Source of the DNA: Anthostomella pinea
Taxonomy: Eukaryota > Ascomycota > Sordariomycetes > Xylariales > Xylariaceae
Direction: 5' to 3'
Assembly (NCBI GenBank): GCA_963556695.1
Contig: CAUWAG010000020.1
Location: 2,046,001-2,110,000, forward strand
DNA length: 64,000 nt
The position numbers and the translations under genes were made by a program. The notes beneath the pieces are model-generated. The model did no database searches and was not told the DNA's origin. It worked only from the letters and a program-made list of their open reading frames with translations. Below are positions 12,055-23,344 of the stretch, piece by piece; within the stretch, counting starts at the first letter, position 1; each line of letters begins with the position of its first letter.

Positions 12055-12587
12055 AAGACGAGACTGACGAACTGGAGGCGGCTGGCACCTGTCAGTAGAC
12101 TACATAAGCGATAAGATAGAGTATCAGCACTTGCCCCGATTGAGACATACTACTAGTCACTTGGCACTCCACTGTAATTACTAGCGCGTGCCATTTAAGA
12201 TTCAACATATGCAGCCGATCTGTTCTATCGTTCTCTCGACTCCTATCTCTCTACACCTCAGTCCGAAGTCAAGTCTAGATCTTGTGTGCTCTCACAAACA
12301 AGCTAGCCAGAAATGCCACCGCAGCTAGCGCTAGATGCATAGCTGTTCAATGTCAGATCCTGCGGTATAGAAGCTCATCTGGGGGGGAGACTGAAGCCAC
12401 TACGAAAAAAACATCTTCACAGCTACCAGGTGCAGATGTGCGCTGCAAAAACTGCAAAACATACAACACTGGGGATTCGCTGGTCGTTACCGATTCAACT
12501 GCTCTCCAGCGGTACCGGGCTTACTTAAGGCAAAGCGGACGGGACGCCAAGTTCTCCAGATCCTCATGTTCGAATGTAGAAGAAGAG
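12055..12587. other. intergenic between PKS and MFS genes
   Basis: Converging 3' ends of the PKS pseudogene (plus) and the transporter (minus). No protein-like ORF or repeat recognised. Confidence 0.45.
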
Positions 12588-15043
12588 TCACCAAATGGAA
12601 CTCATATGGGAAGCGTTCAAGAGCTCCACTGGAGCTGAGCAGTCTTGATGAAAAACGACGAAAGAGAATAACCTGTATGTACTCACCATGCGCAGACTTG
12701 AGACCCCGTACATAAACATCCAGAACAATCGTCTTCACCGGACCGTCCAGACCTTGGATGTCCTCAAGTCTAGAAGTCACATCGTGGATGATCTAAGAAT
12801 GGCGTCAGCCTTGAGGAGCTGCGCAGATAAATCGTCAGCAGTCAGCAACCCGGGGCCTAACACACTGCATCTTTCTGCGGGTAGTCTCTCAACTCCGTCG
12901 GGAGCCCGCTCTTCAAGACACCCTGTAGCACAGCGCTCGTCGTCGCCATACCTACCGCTGTCGCCGTGTCATAGGTGAGATAGAAGCCGGAGCAGGCCAT
13001 AGCCATATCCTCCTTGCTGATCCTGGCGGTGAGTGCGACGAAGGCTGTGGACAGGATGAGGCCGTTGCCGAAGCCTCTGCGACCTTCATGAGTACGCTTA
13101 TGAGAAGCGATGCGCTCTTGGGAGTCAGGCTTACCCAGGTATGATGTACAACGCTTCCCAGGGCTTGATAGCCGTGCCCCAGCGCAGCATCAGCAGGAGG
13201 TGGCAGGATGACGAACAAATGGTCGCGAAGACCAGAAGACCGAAGTATCGTCCGGACCTATGCCTCATCAGTCTCTCCTCTCTACACCTTGGGTGTCGAG
13301 TCAAGTCTCACCTTTTGATCAAGTAACCAACCACCTAGGAGACCCCCGACAGTCACACCGGCTACGGCTGGTAGAAGGTGGGCACCCGCGACCGTAGCCG
13401 ACGTGTTCTGCGTCACCTGGAAGTACAGCGGGACCGTGGACATCATCTGAAAAAGCAGAGAAAGCAACAGAGTCAGTCGCAATTGCCAGTGCGAACGAAT
13501 TCAGACTGGGGTGTGATGGAGGTCTTCCTACGCCGAGCTGAGCTGCCACCTGGCAGAACATGATCGTGTTAGACATGAAGACATCCCATGACAAGAGCAT
13601 ACTGGGAGACATGATAGGTTCCTTCGCCCAGTAGGCTTCAACCAGGAAATAGACGGCACCCAGAGCGCCAGACGCGATGAACAAAAGGTAGTTGAGCGGA
13701 TGCGTCCAAGACAGGCTCGTTCCAGCCAGCTCTAGGGGCAGCAGGAAGGCCAGAATGCCCGAACCCAAGAGCAGTGAACCGATAAAGTCGATGCGGGAGA
13801 GCTTCGTAAGCATGGATTCGTCGGTGGACGGGCCGACGCGGTTGGGGACTAGCAACCATGTGAGGAGAATTGAGAGAACCGTCGGAGAGCACTGTCCGAG
13901 GAAAGACCTGTCTATCGTATCAGCAAGCCATACAAGGACCACCTCAAACCCCATCGGCAGCCGACTGTTCGACGTCTCACATGAAACTCACCATCGCCAC
14001 CCGATCGTGTCCGTGAGATAGCCTCCTATTGGGCCTCCGCTGGCTCTGCCGACAGTGGCCACGACGCCGACATAGCTTCTCCATACGCCAACGTCCCTCA
14101 CAGGCACCAGGTCTGAAGCCAGATCAGAACGAGCAAAGCCACAGTAACGCATCCAAAGTACAGCATAGACCTACATACCCGTGATCATGATTGACATTAA
14201 ACTGCCCATGTCTGCTCCTCCTAAACCCGATACAACCCTCCCTGCCACCACGACCAGTAGTGATTGGCCCATGGCGCTGGTGCATCGTCAGCTAAGGCGT
14301 GCGACGGCAAGGTGATAGGCAAACAAGTGTTTACCATATCGCACTAGATAAAACGCCAAATCAGTACCAACTCATTAACTTGACCCTAGTAACTACCGAC
14401 ACGAGGGGATGTGCACTTGTCTGAAGACTTACCAGCCGACACCAAAGAACGTATAAGCAACCAGGAGCATCCTCGCATGACCAAATATATTGCTCAGCTT
14501 GCCGTACTAAATCACCGTCTGTCAGCAACTGGTCCCAGGATGATCGATCAGACGCGCAGTCCAGCTGTAACTCACCATAGGCTGCGCCACGGCCATGGCG
14601 AGGACATAACTGGTCAGAAGCCAGCTCCCGTTCTCGAGGTCGTTGAACTCGGAGGCAATATGTCCAAACGAAGCTACTACCAGTGAGCCCTCGCTGTTCG
14701 CAACGAAGACGCCTGTTTCACGGCCATAGGTTAGTCAACTCATTCACTCATTCGGCAGACCTGCGCTGTCGCAAGATATTTAACGTTACCCCGCGCGGAG
14801 AAGGAGGTGGGTGGTTCACGAACCGACGAGTAGAAGGGATATCACGCCCGCCACCGATGACGAGCACGTGTCGCATATACTAGGCGCTCTGTTGTTCTCG
14901 TGACTGGTCGAGGTCAAGCCTGCCTCCTCGTCGAGGAGTACACCTGGTGACCGTGTACTGTCCACGGCGGTACCTCGTGCGGCCTGCGCCAACAAGGGCG
15001 TCCTCTCATGATCGAGGTTCGATAGACCTGCTTCATTCGGCAT
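12588..15043 (-). CDS. DHA2-type MFS transporter (about 14 TM design), probably damaged
   Basis: About ten exons read manually: 15043-14824, 14712-14576, 14506-14433, 14276-14179, 14112-13992, 13907-13532, 13446-13312, then 13257 onward in three pieces to TGA 12588. The N-terminus starts MPNEAG with a TPLLAQ motif, usual for fungal vacuolar/multidrug DHA2 proteins. Family signatures in order: HIASEFNDLENGSWLLTSY, YGKLSNIFGHAR, GRVVSGLGGADMGSLMSI, SYVGVVATVGRASGGPIGGYLTDTIGWRW, LVEAYWAKEPI, PLYFQVTQNTSATVAGAHLLPA, GFGNGLILSTAFVALTA. Family role: proton-coupled export of small molecules. Joining exon 7 (ends AAAAG at 13312) to exon 8 (13257) by canonical sites shifts frame by one, and the C-terminus (APVELLNASHM) lacks the expected last helix. 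It lies beside the PKS and is a likely metabolite exporter of that locus. Possibly a pseudogene. Confidence 0.78.
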
Positions 15044-15701
15044 GGCTTCTGTACCTCGTGTTGGAGCAGCAGTGAAGGTTGGGGTCTTGTTCCGCTTGGT
15101 TTCTGGAATGATCACCAGTGGAGGAGCTCGGTATCGTAACACCGGCGAGACCGGTTGGTGTTGGTGCCGACTGCACCCATGTCCACCATTCCGCCAACTG
15201 CTTCCGGCTACATACACCATGTTGGCAGTCCAAAGTACGTTCAACCCCGCAGGGCGAAGGAATGTATGCTGAGCCGCATATGACTACTGCAAGTCTCCTG
15301 CAGTTTCGCATTCGAGAATCACCTTGCCAAAGGCTGCTAATTTCGTGGGTGATCTCTTCTCCTTCCTCAGACCGCCTGGCATACACCCAATGGTGGATGA
15401 ATAATCCACATGCCAAACGGGGAAACCTCAGATATACCGGTCCTCCCTTAATAATACAGCGCATAATATCAAGATTATGCTTCTAGTCAGACAGGTAATA
15501 ATAACATCAGTATCAACGCCCGGCTCGACCTCTATAGTGGTCCCCCCTTTGGAAAGAAATTGTACACGCTCTTGACCCGCTGTAGCTTCCAGTTTCCCTA
15601 CACCAGACGCCATACATATCTATACAAACCAGCTTGTTGCGGAGACAGAGCTGAGTATCTGCGAGGCATGAGCAGCCTGCCTCCGAGTTTCATCAAAAAC
15701 T
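15044..15701. other. intergenic, no gene seen
   Basis: Upstream of the MFS start and downstream of the F-box gene. No supportable ORF, repeat or RNA gene. Confidence 0.4.
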
Positions 15702-17386
15702 TTAGACATCCCCATCGTCCATCCAGTCTCTCTTCCAGAGCCAGAAGTAGCCGTGTTGCCAATCGCGTGGAAGGCCCGTCACCCGATGGTACTGGCCCAG
15801 GATACCCAATGGGGTGATCAAGCCCTCCCAGACCAGGACGTGACTAGCATACTGCTTGCGAAATATGATTGTGCCAGCCAGGTCGGAAGCGTTGACTTCT
15901 CCAGTTAGATTGAAAGAGCCGCCACCATCTGAGCAATCGAGGGCCTCGACGAAATACGTGTCGCCGTGGATTTCTCTCTTTCGAAAGAAGATACCCTGCA
16001 TGGGATCGTCGACTCGATCCGCGAGACCGAGGCCGTATGTGTAACAGCCATACCACTCGCCCTCGTCGAGCCGTTTGGCCAGATCGTTCGAACGGGTTCT
16101 GTACCAAGACCACCATTCGTCACCCGCAAACGGGTAAAAGTAGCGGCCTCTGTCATTCGTTGCCCCACGAAACCTGGCGAGGCTGGGTGTGACTAATGGA
16201 AAGCGCGGTTGTAGGGAATGCTCCGATACCACCTGAGGATCTTCGTCATCCCCGCTTTGCCGTTGCGCGGTGTACGGGGAGCCGACAAACTGGATTTTAC
16301 CTGGATCCGGGACGCGTGTTCGGACTCGGCGACCTGTACCGCCGATGCGCAGGGCTGAGAACAACGGAAGCAGTCCGGTCTGCCCCTGTTTCGAAACGTA
16401 TTGCAGATTCCTCGTAATAAGGACTGATAGTAGAAGCGCATGGGTGTGCCTGCCGATGTACGACTCCTCAAATACGGCGTAATCCGGCCTGGGTCTTTCT
16501 CTCTCGAAGACAGACTTGACCAGGCCTCGCAGAGCGTCGGTTCCAGGACCCAGTGGTATTCTAGGATCACCGTTTTCAGTACTGGCGAGTTTCGATTGCT
16601 GCCAATCGTCGAGCTGTAGTCCACTCAAAGCTAAGCAAAAGGCGAACTGTACGGGTTTCTCTGTGCTCAAAGACCGGTCGATCCTGAGTTGCTGCAGAGC
16701 GCGTGACTTGGGAAACAAGATCGGACACAAGCTATCGAGTGTGGCCGCGACAACCGAACTACAAGTTGCAGAATCTGGGACATAATCCTATATTAGCATA
16801 AGTAGCCAGTCGATATGTGAGGCAAGGGACTAGAGAACTCACACCCCCAAATTGGCAGGGTAGACAACAGGCCTAGTACCCCGTGGAGGGATTCCTCAGT
16901 GTCTTGTCCGAGCTGCTGGGAATCCAAAGTGGCATGGAGCTTGACACTTGAGGCGAGCCGTTCCAACTCGACTGTGGCATCGGGAATTCGGGCGGCTGCC
17001 ACGGCAAGGCATCTCCACGTCGCCGTAGGGCCTTCATTGAGCTGGGAAGGTTTCTTGGGGCCCTCAACATAGGGTTTGACGAAATGCACCAAGGCATTTT
17101 TATCTTGGAAGAAGCTCGATATGGGTTCCGATAACTGTGCTTCCCGTCAGCCTGTGTCTGGCAACGAGGACCGCCGGTAGGGAGCACCGATGCGATGCCA
17201 TGATTGAACTGTTGGAGAACATCGGGACCCTACATGCGCCTCGAATGAGTGCTGGAAGACGGCTGGCTCATCGCATGCCGCCTGAAAGAGTTGGCAGGTT
17301 TGTGAGAGACGGAGGATGTCTGGCGCGCGACACCATGCTGCGATGCTCTGAATAAGTTCGACGGGGAGGGTGACGAAAGTGGCCAT
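15702..17386 (-). CDS. F-box domain protein
   Basis: Three exons: start ATG at 17386; exon 1 to about 17170; exon 2 about 17130-16845; intron with GTGTGAG donor at 16844; exon 3 16787-15702, stop at 15702. The N-terminus (MATFVTLPVELIQSIAAWCRAPDILRLSQTCQLFQ) is an F-box (residues about 4-40). The C-terminal half has the layout seen in many ascomycete F-box proteins: EGEWYGCYTYG near 16055, a DPMQGIFFR stretch, GGGSFNLTGEVN and YASHVLVWEGLITPLGILGQY. Family role: substrate adaptor of SCF ubiquitin ligases through Skp1; target unknown. The first intron could not be placed exactly. Exons 2 and 3 join in frame, so the gene looks functional. About 530 residues expected. Confidence 0.75.
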
Positions 17387-18166
17387 CTCTCGCCTGCCTG
17401 CAGTAGGTAGTCGCAGACGCAGTTGCAGGACGATGAACGTTACCGTCCACGTGTAGAACAATTCATGGTCAGACCCCAGAAACTCACGGATAATGGGCAA
17501 TGGACAATGGACAATGGACAATGGACAATGGAACACTTTTTCGAGGGGCCCTTGAACTTCCATCGGATGGATCCATCCGACCCTACGTAGCACCTGCATT
17601 TTTATTTCTCGAGGCCCGACGTCATTGCTGGCCCCGCTTATCCCTTACCTATTTGTCCTACGTTTATGTCGATCACTTGCCCATGTGAACGGCAAGTGCG
17701 GGTGGCCGTGGCGGAGGCCTTGCAGTGGCTGCAGCTGGTCAGTGATCTGTCAGGTTCAATGTGTTTGTGTTGTGTAATGACTGCCGCCTGCCATTGGCAT
17801 CGGATATCATGGCGAACATCTACATTGGACAACTTGAACCACTTCCAGTTGTTGTGCGACTCGCCAGAGGCCTGCTGATAGGCGATAGGCAACAATGGTC
17901 AAGAACGCTACGTGATGCAGGGTCTTTTCTCCACACCCGCGCCGCTTGGTGCCGCCCCTAGTTCCGACTTGGATCAAACCGACAGTCGGACAGAATTGAG
18001 ATAACACGGCAAGGCTCCTTTCGCATCATCATACGAGATATCATACGAGATGCTGCCATCTAATTTTTTCGATATTCTGGTTATAAAGCTTACCTAGACC
18101 TAGGTTATGCTGTAACATGTTATAACCGGAACCATAACCCTAACCCTCCTAGTCACTTGCCTCGAA
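17387..18166. other. intergenic with short tandem repeat
   Basis: No gene. It holds a 7-bp tandem repeat (listed separately) and two TAACCC units near 18134 that are too few to be telomeric. Confidence 0.5.
17491..17532 (+). repeat. tandem repeat, 7-bp unit (TGGACAA)n
   Basis: About five consecutive copies of TGGACAA, the first carrying a mismatch (TGGGCAA). It lies about 105-145 bp upstream of the F-box gene start, so copy number could influence that promoter. Confidence 0.8.
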
Positions 18167-18917
18167 ATGACGGTCATTAAAATCGACGCAATCTCGGATT
18201 TCGTTTGTGCGGTTCGTCCACACCAAGTTCCATATCCTAAACCCAGCTCACAATTTACCCACCTTTCAAGTGATGCTGCGTCGGCAAGGCAAGCTCGAGA
18301 GCGCCATCTCGCTCTACCAGAAGGTTTACCCAGGGAGGAAAGACGACGTTCTGGCGGCCATCTTATCTTGGCTAAAACTCGTCATCCCACAGCGTCAGAA
18401 GAGCGAGTTGGCCAAGGTCAGGCTTACCGGATCCAGCGAAGATGACCAAGCGTGTTAACAAGGCCGGACGAGCCGAGCCGCAGGTATCAAATTCATCAAT
18501 GGAGAATTGATCGGACCCCATACAAGGAACGCGCATCGCCTGGTCTACCTTTGCCGGAGTTAAATCAGCCGATGTTTAGGCCGCGCTGGTGGAGGGGATC
18601 TTCGAGGCGTATTATGGGCTTGAGAAGAACACCTCGTCTCTAAAATTTCCTTGCGAGAGTGTAGTGAACATAAGACTTGATGGAGCAGAAGTGGGCGGGT
18701 GGTTGTTGCGTTCAGACGTCGGCATGGAAAAGTTCGACGAGGAAGCCCGGAGTATCGAAGCGGGTTGGCGGCGCATGTCATACAGAGAACGCATATGCTG
18801 GAAGGCGTTCAAGACGCAACAGACTTCATGGAGCTTTTCATAAATTGCAGTGAATATCGCTCGTTCCAGTGGCTTGGATTCATGGAGTCTCGTCTAGAAG
18901 AGGAGCTTTCCGAGTAG
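18167..18917 (+). pseudogene. FrnE/DsbA-like thioredoxin-fold oxidoreductase, broken
   Basis: The start MTVIKIDAISDFVC matches the N-terminus of FrnE-like DSBA oxidoreductases, whose active site reads DFVCPWCYIGK. An intron from the GTTCGT after TTTGTGCG to TTTCAAG (about 18213-18270) joins TGTGCG to TGATGCTGCGTCGGCAAG, reading C-A-stop-C-C-V-G-K: the CPWC Trp position is a TGA. Downstream family pieces: KLESAISLYQKVYPG.KDDV, IKFINGELIG.HTRNAHRLVYL, a TAG where Q is expected before AALVEGIFEAYYG, then DGAEVGGWL.RSDVGMEKFDEEARS and LEGVQDATDFMELFI. At least one extra T near 18550 shifts frame. Family role: disulfide exchange or isomerase-like chemistry with small substrates. Clearly a pseudogene; stop types fit C-to-T mutation. 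Confidence 0.72.
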
Positions 18918-20020
18918 AGAGCCGAACACTCAACAGCCATGACATCAAGTAAGCTTTCGGCGAGATCACAAGTTCAAGCACTGGCAACGTTTGGAGACTC
19001 GCCACTACAATAAATACCGGTTCCTGCAGGAACCAGTATCCCGGCAAACCATGGCCAAATGCCTTGCTGTGAGGCTTTCACTTGATCTCTAATAGCCCAA
19101 ACAGAAGGCTAATATCCCACAGTGTCTACGTCGGTGACCAGACTTGGCGGTGATGGGGAAAGGGTCCATTCGCGGATGTGCATTGGCAAATTCCCTATCC
19201 GACCTCTCGATATTGTGCGGAATACAAGGAAGTCTCGGACGCAGATCGTGAGTAGCAGGCACAATCCTCCCTTGGGAGCATTGACGACTCTTTTGTTGAT
19301 GCAGATACCAATGCAGTCATAATATCAGTCGTATCTCATGAGATTTGACAGTTCCAGACTGAAGTTGACCATGTGTAAAGTCTACTGAAGTCAAGCCGGC
19401 GGCAAACCTAACACATGACATGGCCTTCGAGGTTGACAGTTGATGAACGATAGTCCTGAGGCTGGGAGGCAGGCCAGGACTAGGCTGGCTGCGCTAGGCC
19501 GCAGTGGGCCTAGCGAGACTGCCGAAATCTTGGTAACAGTAGATTGGATTCAGCTGTCGTTAGTGCGCGGGCGTGTGCCAACCCTGCCAAGTTGTATGGC
19601 CCGGGAGTGACAGGCCAGCAGGCCCGACAGGGACCCCACCACGCTCTAGATGTGCTCACCGCCTTCCCCTTCTGGGGTAAAAGCAACAAGTCTGTACCTA
19701 AGTTGCGACCAGTCGTCGTGCAGGCAGGCAGGCAGGCAGGTGAAGTGCCTGAAGGAGAGCTCAATCGCCTTCACCATTACCTTACCTTCGCGCTCGCCCT
19801 CGTCCAACTTCCACCTTCTCAATAATACATTGTCTCACCCTGCTGCCGTGCTGCATTCTTCGACCTGATCGCGCAACTACGCTGTTGTTCCTGTCATGCA
19901 CCACCGTCACCTGCAGACAATGTGTTTTTCCCAGCTTGTGCAGTCGCACCCACCAACTTGACTTCCCATTCCTCCCCTCATCACTGCGTGGGAGGCAAGC
20001 ATCGTCGCGCACGCATTATA
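18918..20020. other. intergenic and promoter of the following gene
   Basis: No supported gene. A (CAGG)n microsatellite lies at about 19722-19741 and CT-rich sequence at 19790-19820, typical of fungal promoters, about 200 bp before the next start codon. Confidence 0.45.
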
Positions 20021-23000
20021 ATGGATCGCGACTCGCCCAAGGATCCGGGCGTGCGTACTGCGAAACCCAACGGTCGAAAGAACGCGGTCCAACCCTTCGG
20101 CCCAGGCACCAGACGACCAGCGAGAAAGAACAGCATCGCATCCGCGACCGACGCAGGCGCGGCCACGAACACGAGACCCAGGATCGCGAGACCCAACACA
20201 CACCAGTCTCGACAATCCGAGTCCTTCGCATCGCGTCCCAATCCGAGCTATAGCCTAAATCGAAGCATTAGCAACAGCACCACTTTTGGTGCCTCTAGAG
20301 ATCCTACATCGCCGCGCGACACACGCATTCCCCGCCCCAAGACCACGGCTCCCATCGCCAACCATCCGAGTACCTCTAGTCAACATAGCCAGTCCCCATC
20401 TTCCCCAATGCGCCAACCGATGGACCTCACGGCAGCCTTCCGGCGCGCCATGGAACAGGAGGCAGAAGAGCACAACGATTCCGATGACACGGTCAGTTCA
20501 CGTCAGTCCTTCAACCTGGCGAGCGCGCGAGTCAATGGAACCAGAGGGGTCGACGGGTCGCCTAGTCCAGCACCTCGTACATACCGCCGCGACTCGCACC
20601 TCACGTTTCCCAGGAGAACAACAGGAAACAGGAGAGACAGTGATCTAGGACGCCATCTACAACAGTTTGACCAACATCATCAGCTAAACGGCGGCAATGG
20701 GCCTCTCAATGGCTTGTTCACCAAGAACCGAATTGGGCCCAAGGTTTCTGAGACAGGCCACGCCCTCGCCAAGAAGGCCAGCGACAGCAGCCTTAGGGGC
20801 AGCCCGAGTAGCCGTCCGACGAGTCACCGAGGACGCAGCCCAAATAAGCATGAGAATGCAAAAGCAATGGGGACATCCGAAAGCCCGGCTAGTGACCGTG
20901 CTGGCCAGGAACGCGCTGCTGAGGACATTCCTGTGCCATCCATCGAGTATCAGTCTGCCAGTGACGATCGATCTTCGCCGTCTCCCAGGCCCACTCATCC
21001 ATCACCTGAGAAGAGTCATAATTGGCACCTCGATGCTGATTTCACTGCCGGAGACTTGCAAATTTCTGCCAGTCCTCGTGTTCGACTGGTGGAAACCAAA
21101 GCAGATCCAAACGGAGAATCTACCGACCCAGTCAACTCACCGGCACCAGGGACGCCAAGTTACCGCCGAAGCAACACTCGGCTTCAACAGATTCGAGAGC
21201 GAGAAGTCGAAGCCGCAAAGGCTTCTTTCCCAGAGGATGAGTCATCGTTGCGGAAGGAATCCCCTTTACGGGTCCGAAAGAACACTAGACTCGACGAGTT
21301 ACGAGCTCGAGAGATGGAGGCTGTGTCGAGGCGAGCAGTGGCTTCGAGCCGGCTTGATGAGATACGAATCAAAAATTTCGAGGCTCGCTCCAAATCGCCA
21401 GAGGTACAAAGGCCTGCTGGTAAGGAAAACGTGGAAAGTGGACCAGTGCAAGTTCCGCCTCAGAGCGAGTCTCTGGCAATTCCCAAGAATAACTCGGATC
21501 CTAACCTGAGAGGAGAAGCAATCACCGGTACACCAATTACCGTCTTCAGAAACCTAAACAATAAAGATGACGACGCGTCATCTCGACTGAAAGAGGGTGG
21601 TGTTCTTAAGGTTCAAGATGACGACAAAAGTGGGCCATTACCTAGAAATGATTCCCATGAACTGCTTCGACGTCTGGCTCGTGCGACCAGCTCTAGCCCG
21701 CCTGGGGAGAAAGGTGAGGAAACCGAAAAGCCCGAAGAACACACGACAACAGTTGAGCTTCCTCTCAAACCCGTCTCCGACGAGAGGGACAGCAGTCGTC
21801 CTCGCTTGACCAGAGAGGAGAGAAGGTCTCGAAACCTTGAAGTTAAGGGCTCCAGGGAGAGACCGACCGTGGGTTTCGTAGGCCTACGAAGAGTCTTGTC
21901 AAGTGATTCAACGCGAGAAAAACGAGCGAGTCTGGCAAATTCTGAAGCGGATCCTACCGACCGCATCGAGGCTGAAATGGACCTCTTTGCTCTTGCGGAT
22001 AACTACTCAGAGAAGGGCTCTGTTAGAGCTCCCTCCCCTGATCCATCTGAGCCAATGGAGGAAGAGACTCCTCGACCGACCAGGATAGATCCGATGACAC
22101 TACCAACACCCCGTGTCACTGGTGCGTATGTCAAGACACCCGCCACCGTCCGGGTGAAAGAAGAAACCCGTCTCTCCAAAGACCAAGAAGAACTTTCCGG
22201 CTGTCTACCAGTACTATCGCCAGAAATCATTCCTGTTGCCCGCAATCGGGATTCCAGCAGGTCTCCGATAAAACAGCCCATCAACAACCCTGCGAGAGAC
22301 AGGGCGAAGGCATCGGGGAGTTCTTTGCCGAGGTCTTCATCGGTCCCAGCGACGCGACGTCGCGCTAGGTCCTCGTCTAGACACAGAAGACATCCTCCGA
22401 TCAACACGGCCAAGCCACCAACGGTCCGAGATGACATCCGAGCCATCTTACGCACCAACCAAATCGACGACTCGACTTTGGAAGATTTCGATTCAATTCT
22501 TGCTAGCCAGGAGACTGACGACAAAGAGCTGCGGCAAATGATAGATGAGACACTGCTCAAAGTGGAAGACAACCTTGCAGCCCCTGAGATCACGGATCGT
22601 GAGCGCGAACTCGACGCTTACGACCGGATGAGCAAGTCGCTCAAGACTGGTCTGCTAGGCATTCGCTCCGCCAAGAAGGGGATCGAGCGCCTGGAAGACA
22701 AGGTTACCCACACCGAGCCAAAGGATAACCAGGTTCTTGCTGACCCGGATATTCCCAGCACGAAGTTCACGGCCCATGCAACCCCCATGTCGACTGAACG
22801 AGCGGCCTTCATGATCACTATCCCTCCGCTTTACCGCAGGACGCCGAGATTCAGGCTCACCACCTTTGGCCTCTTGACACTCCTTTTGGCTGTCTGGTAC
22901 GCGCTGGAGTCTGCTTTCTCTTTTCTCTACGCTGGTCCCCAGTATGAGTGTACACCACGCGTACCTTGCGACTGGTCGCCCAATGAGCCGTACTTTCCAT

Positions 23001-23344
23001 ACACGATGCCTTTCATGTTGGATGAATGGACTACGGGAGGCAAGGGAAGAGCGATGACTTGGCGGATCGGAGAGGAAGTTGGAGACGTTGTTGCGGAAAT
23101 CTCTGATTGGGTCACGAATACCGACTTCACTCAGTTCGACCAGACGTACATGAACGTGTGGGAGCGCAAGAGACAACGAAGACGCCTACGAAAACATGGC
23201 CTGGTCCCCAAATGGGTAGAGCCGCCCGGTTACCAGTCCCAATACTTACAATGGCACTCGGCAAAGGTCGCGCGGGAGCCGGCTGAGGAGTATGGGTACG
23301 ACTTTGATTATGAGAGTATGGGTGCAGACGAGGTAATTGGGTAA
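20021..23344 (+). CDS. long disordered protein with one C-terminal membrane segment, unknown function
   Basis: Single exon, 1107 residues from ATG 20021 (MDRDSPKD). An in-frame ATG at 19922 would add 33 residues, but the later one follows a better context and the upstream extension has no protein character. Residues about 1-880 are Ser/Pro/Arg-rich and probably disordered, with two similar coiled-coil-like blocks (RLQQIREREVEAAKASF and RLDELRAREMEAVSRR, about residues 385-450) and a dense Arg/Ser stretch near 780-800. A folded segment follows (DDIRAILRTNQIDDSTLEDFDSIL). A hydrophobic helix (LTTFGLLTLLLAVWYAL, about residue 950) is followed by a conserved-looking tail with two Cys, many aromatics and a basic run (ERKRQRRRLRKHG). 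The layout resembles nuclear-envelope or spindle-pole-associated anchors; that is a guess. Gene intact. Confidence 0.85.
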   Translation: MDRDSPKDPGVRTAKPNGRKNAVQPFGPGTRRPARKNSIASATDAGAATNTRPRIARPNTHQSRQSESFASRPNPSYSLNRSISNSTTFGASRDPTSPRDTRIPRPKTTAPIANHPSTSSQHSQSPSSPMRQPMDLTAAFRRAMEQEAEEHNDSDDTVSSRQSFNLASARVNGTRGVDGSPSPAPRTYRRDSHLTFPRRTTGNRRDSDLGRHLQQFDQHHQLNGGNGPLNGLFTKNRIGPKVSETGHALAKKASDSSLRGSPSSRPTSHRGRSPNKHENAKAMGTSESPASDRAGQERAAEDIPVPSIEYQSASDDRSSPSPRPTHPSPEKSHNWHLDADFTAGDLQISASPRVRLVETKADPNGESTDPVNSPAPGTPSYRRSNTRLQQIREREVEAAKASFPEDESSLRKESPLRVRKNTRLDELRAREMEAVSRRAVASSRLDEIRIKNFEARSKSPEVQRPAGKENVESGPVQVPPQSESLAIPKNNSDPNLRGEAITGTPITVFRNLNNKDDDASSRLKEGGVLKVQDDDKSGPLPRNDSHELLRRLARATSSSPPGEKGEETEKPEEHTTTVELPLKPVSDERDSSRPRLTREERRSRNLEVKGSRERPTVGFVGLRRVLSSDSTREKRASLANSEADPTDRIEAEMDLFALADNYSEKGSVRAPSPDPSEPMEEETPRPTRIDPMTLPTPRVTGAYVKTPATVRVKEETRLSKDQEELSGCLPVLSPEIIPVARNRDSSRSPIKQPINNPARDRAKASGSSLPRSSSVPATRRRARSSSRHRRHPPINTAKPPTVRDDIRAILRTNQIDDSTLEDFDSILASQETDDKELRQMIDETLLKVEDNLAAPEITDRERELDAYDRMSKSLKTGLLGIRSAKKGIERLEDKVTHTEPKDNQVLADPDIPSTKFTAHATPMSTERAAFMITIPPLYRRTPRFRLTTFGLLTLLLAVWYALESAFSFLYAGPQYECTPRVPCDWSPNEPYFPYTMPFMLDEWTTGGKGRAMTWRIGEEVGDVVAEISDWVTNTDFTQFDQTYMNVWERKRQRRRLRKHGLVPKWVEPPGYQSQYLQWHSAKVAREPAEEYGYDFDYESMGADEVIG

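Noticed and set aside
12282..12638. Plus-strand 118-codon ORF downstream of the PKS
   Set aside because: No protein-like pattern; it overlaps the 3' end of the MFS gene.
18131..18150. Telomere-like TAACCC repeats
   Set aside because: Only two units, in internal sequence; chance or ancient remnant, not a telomere.
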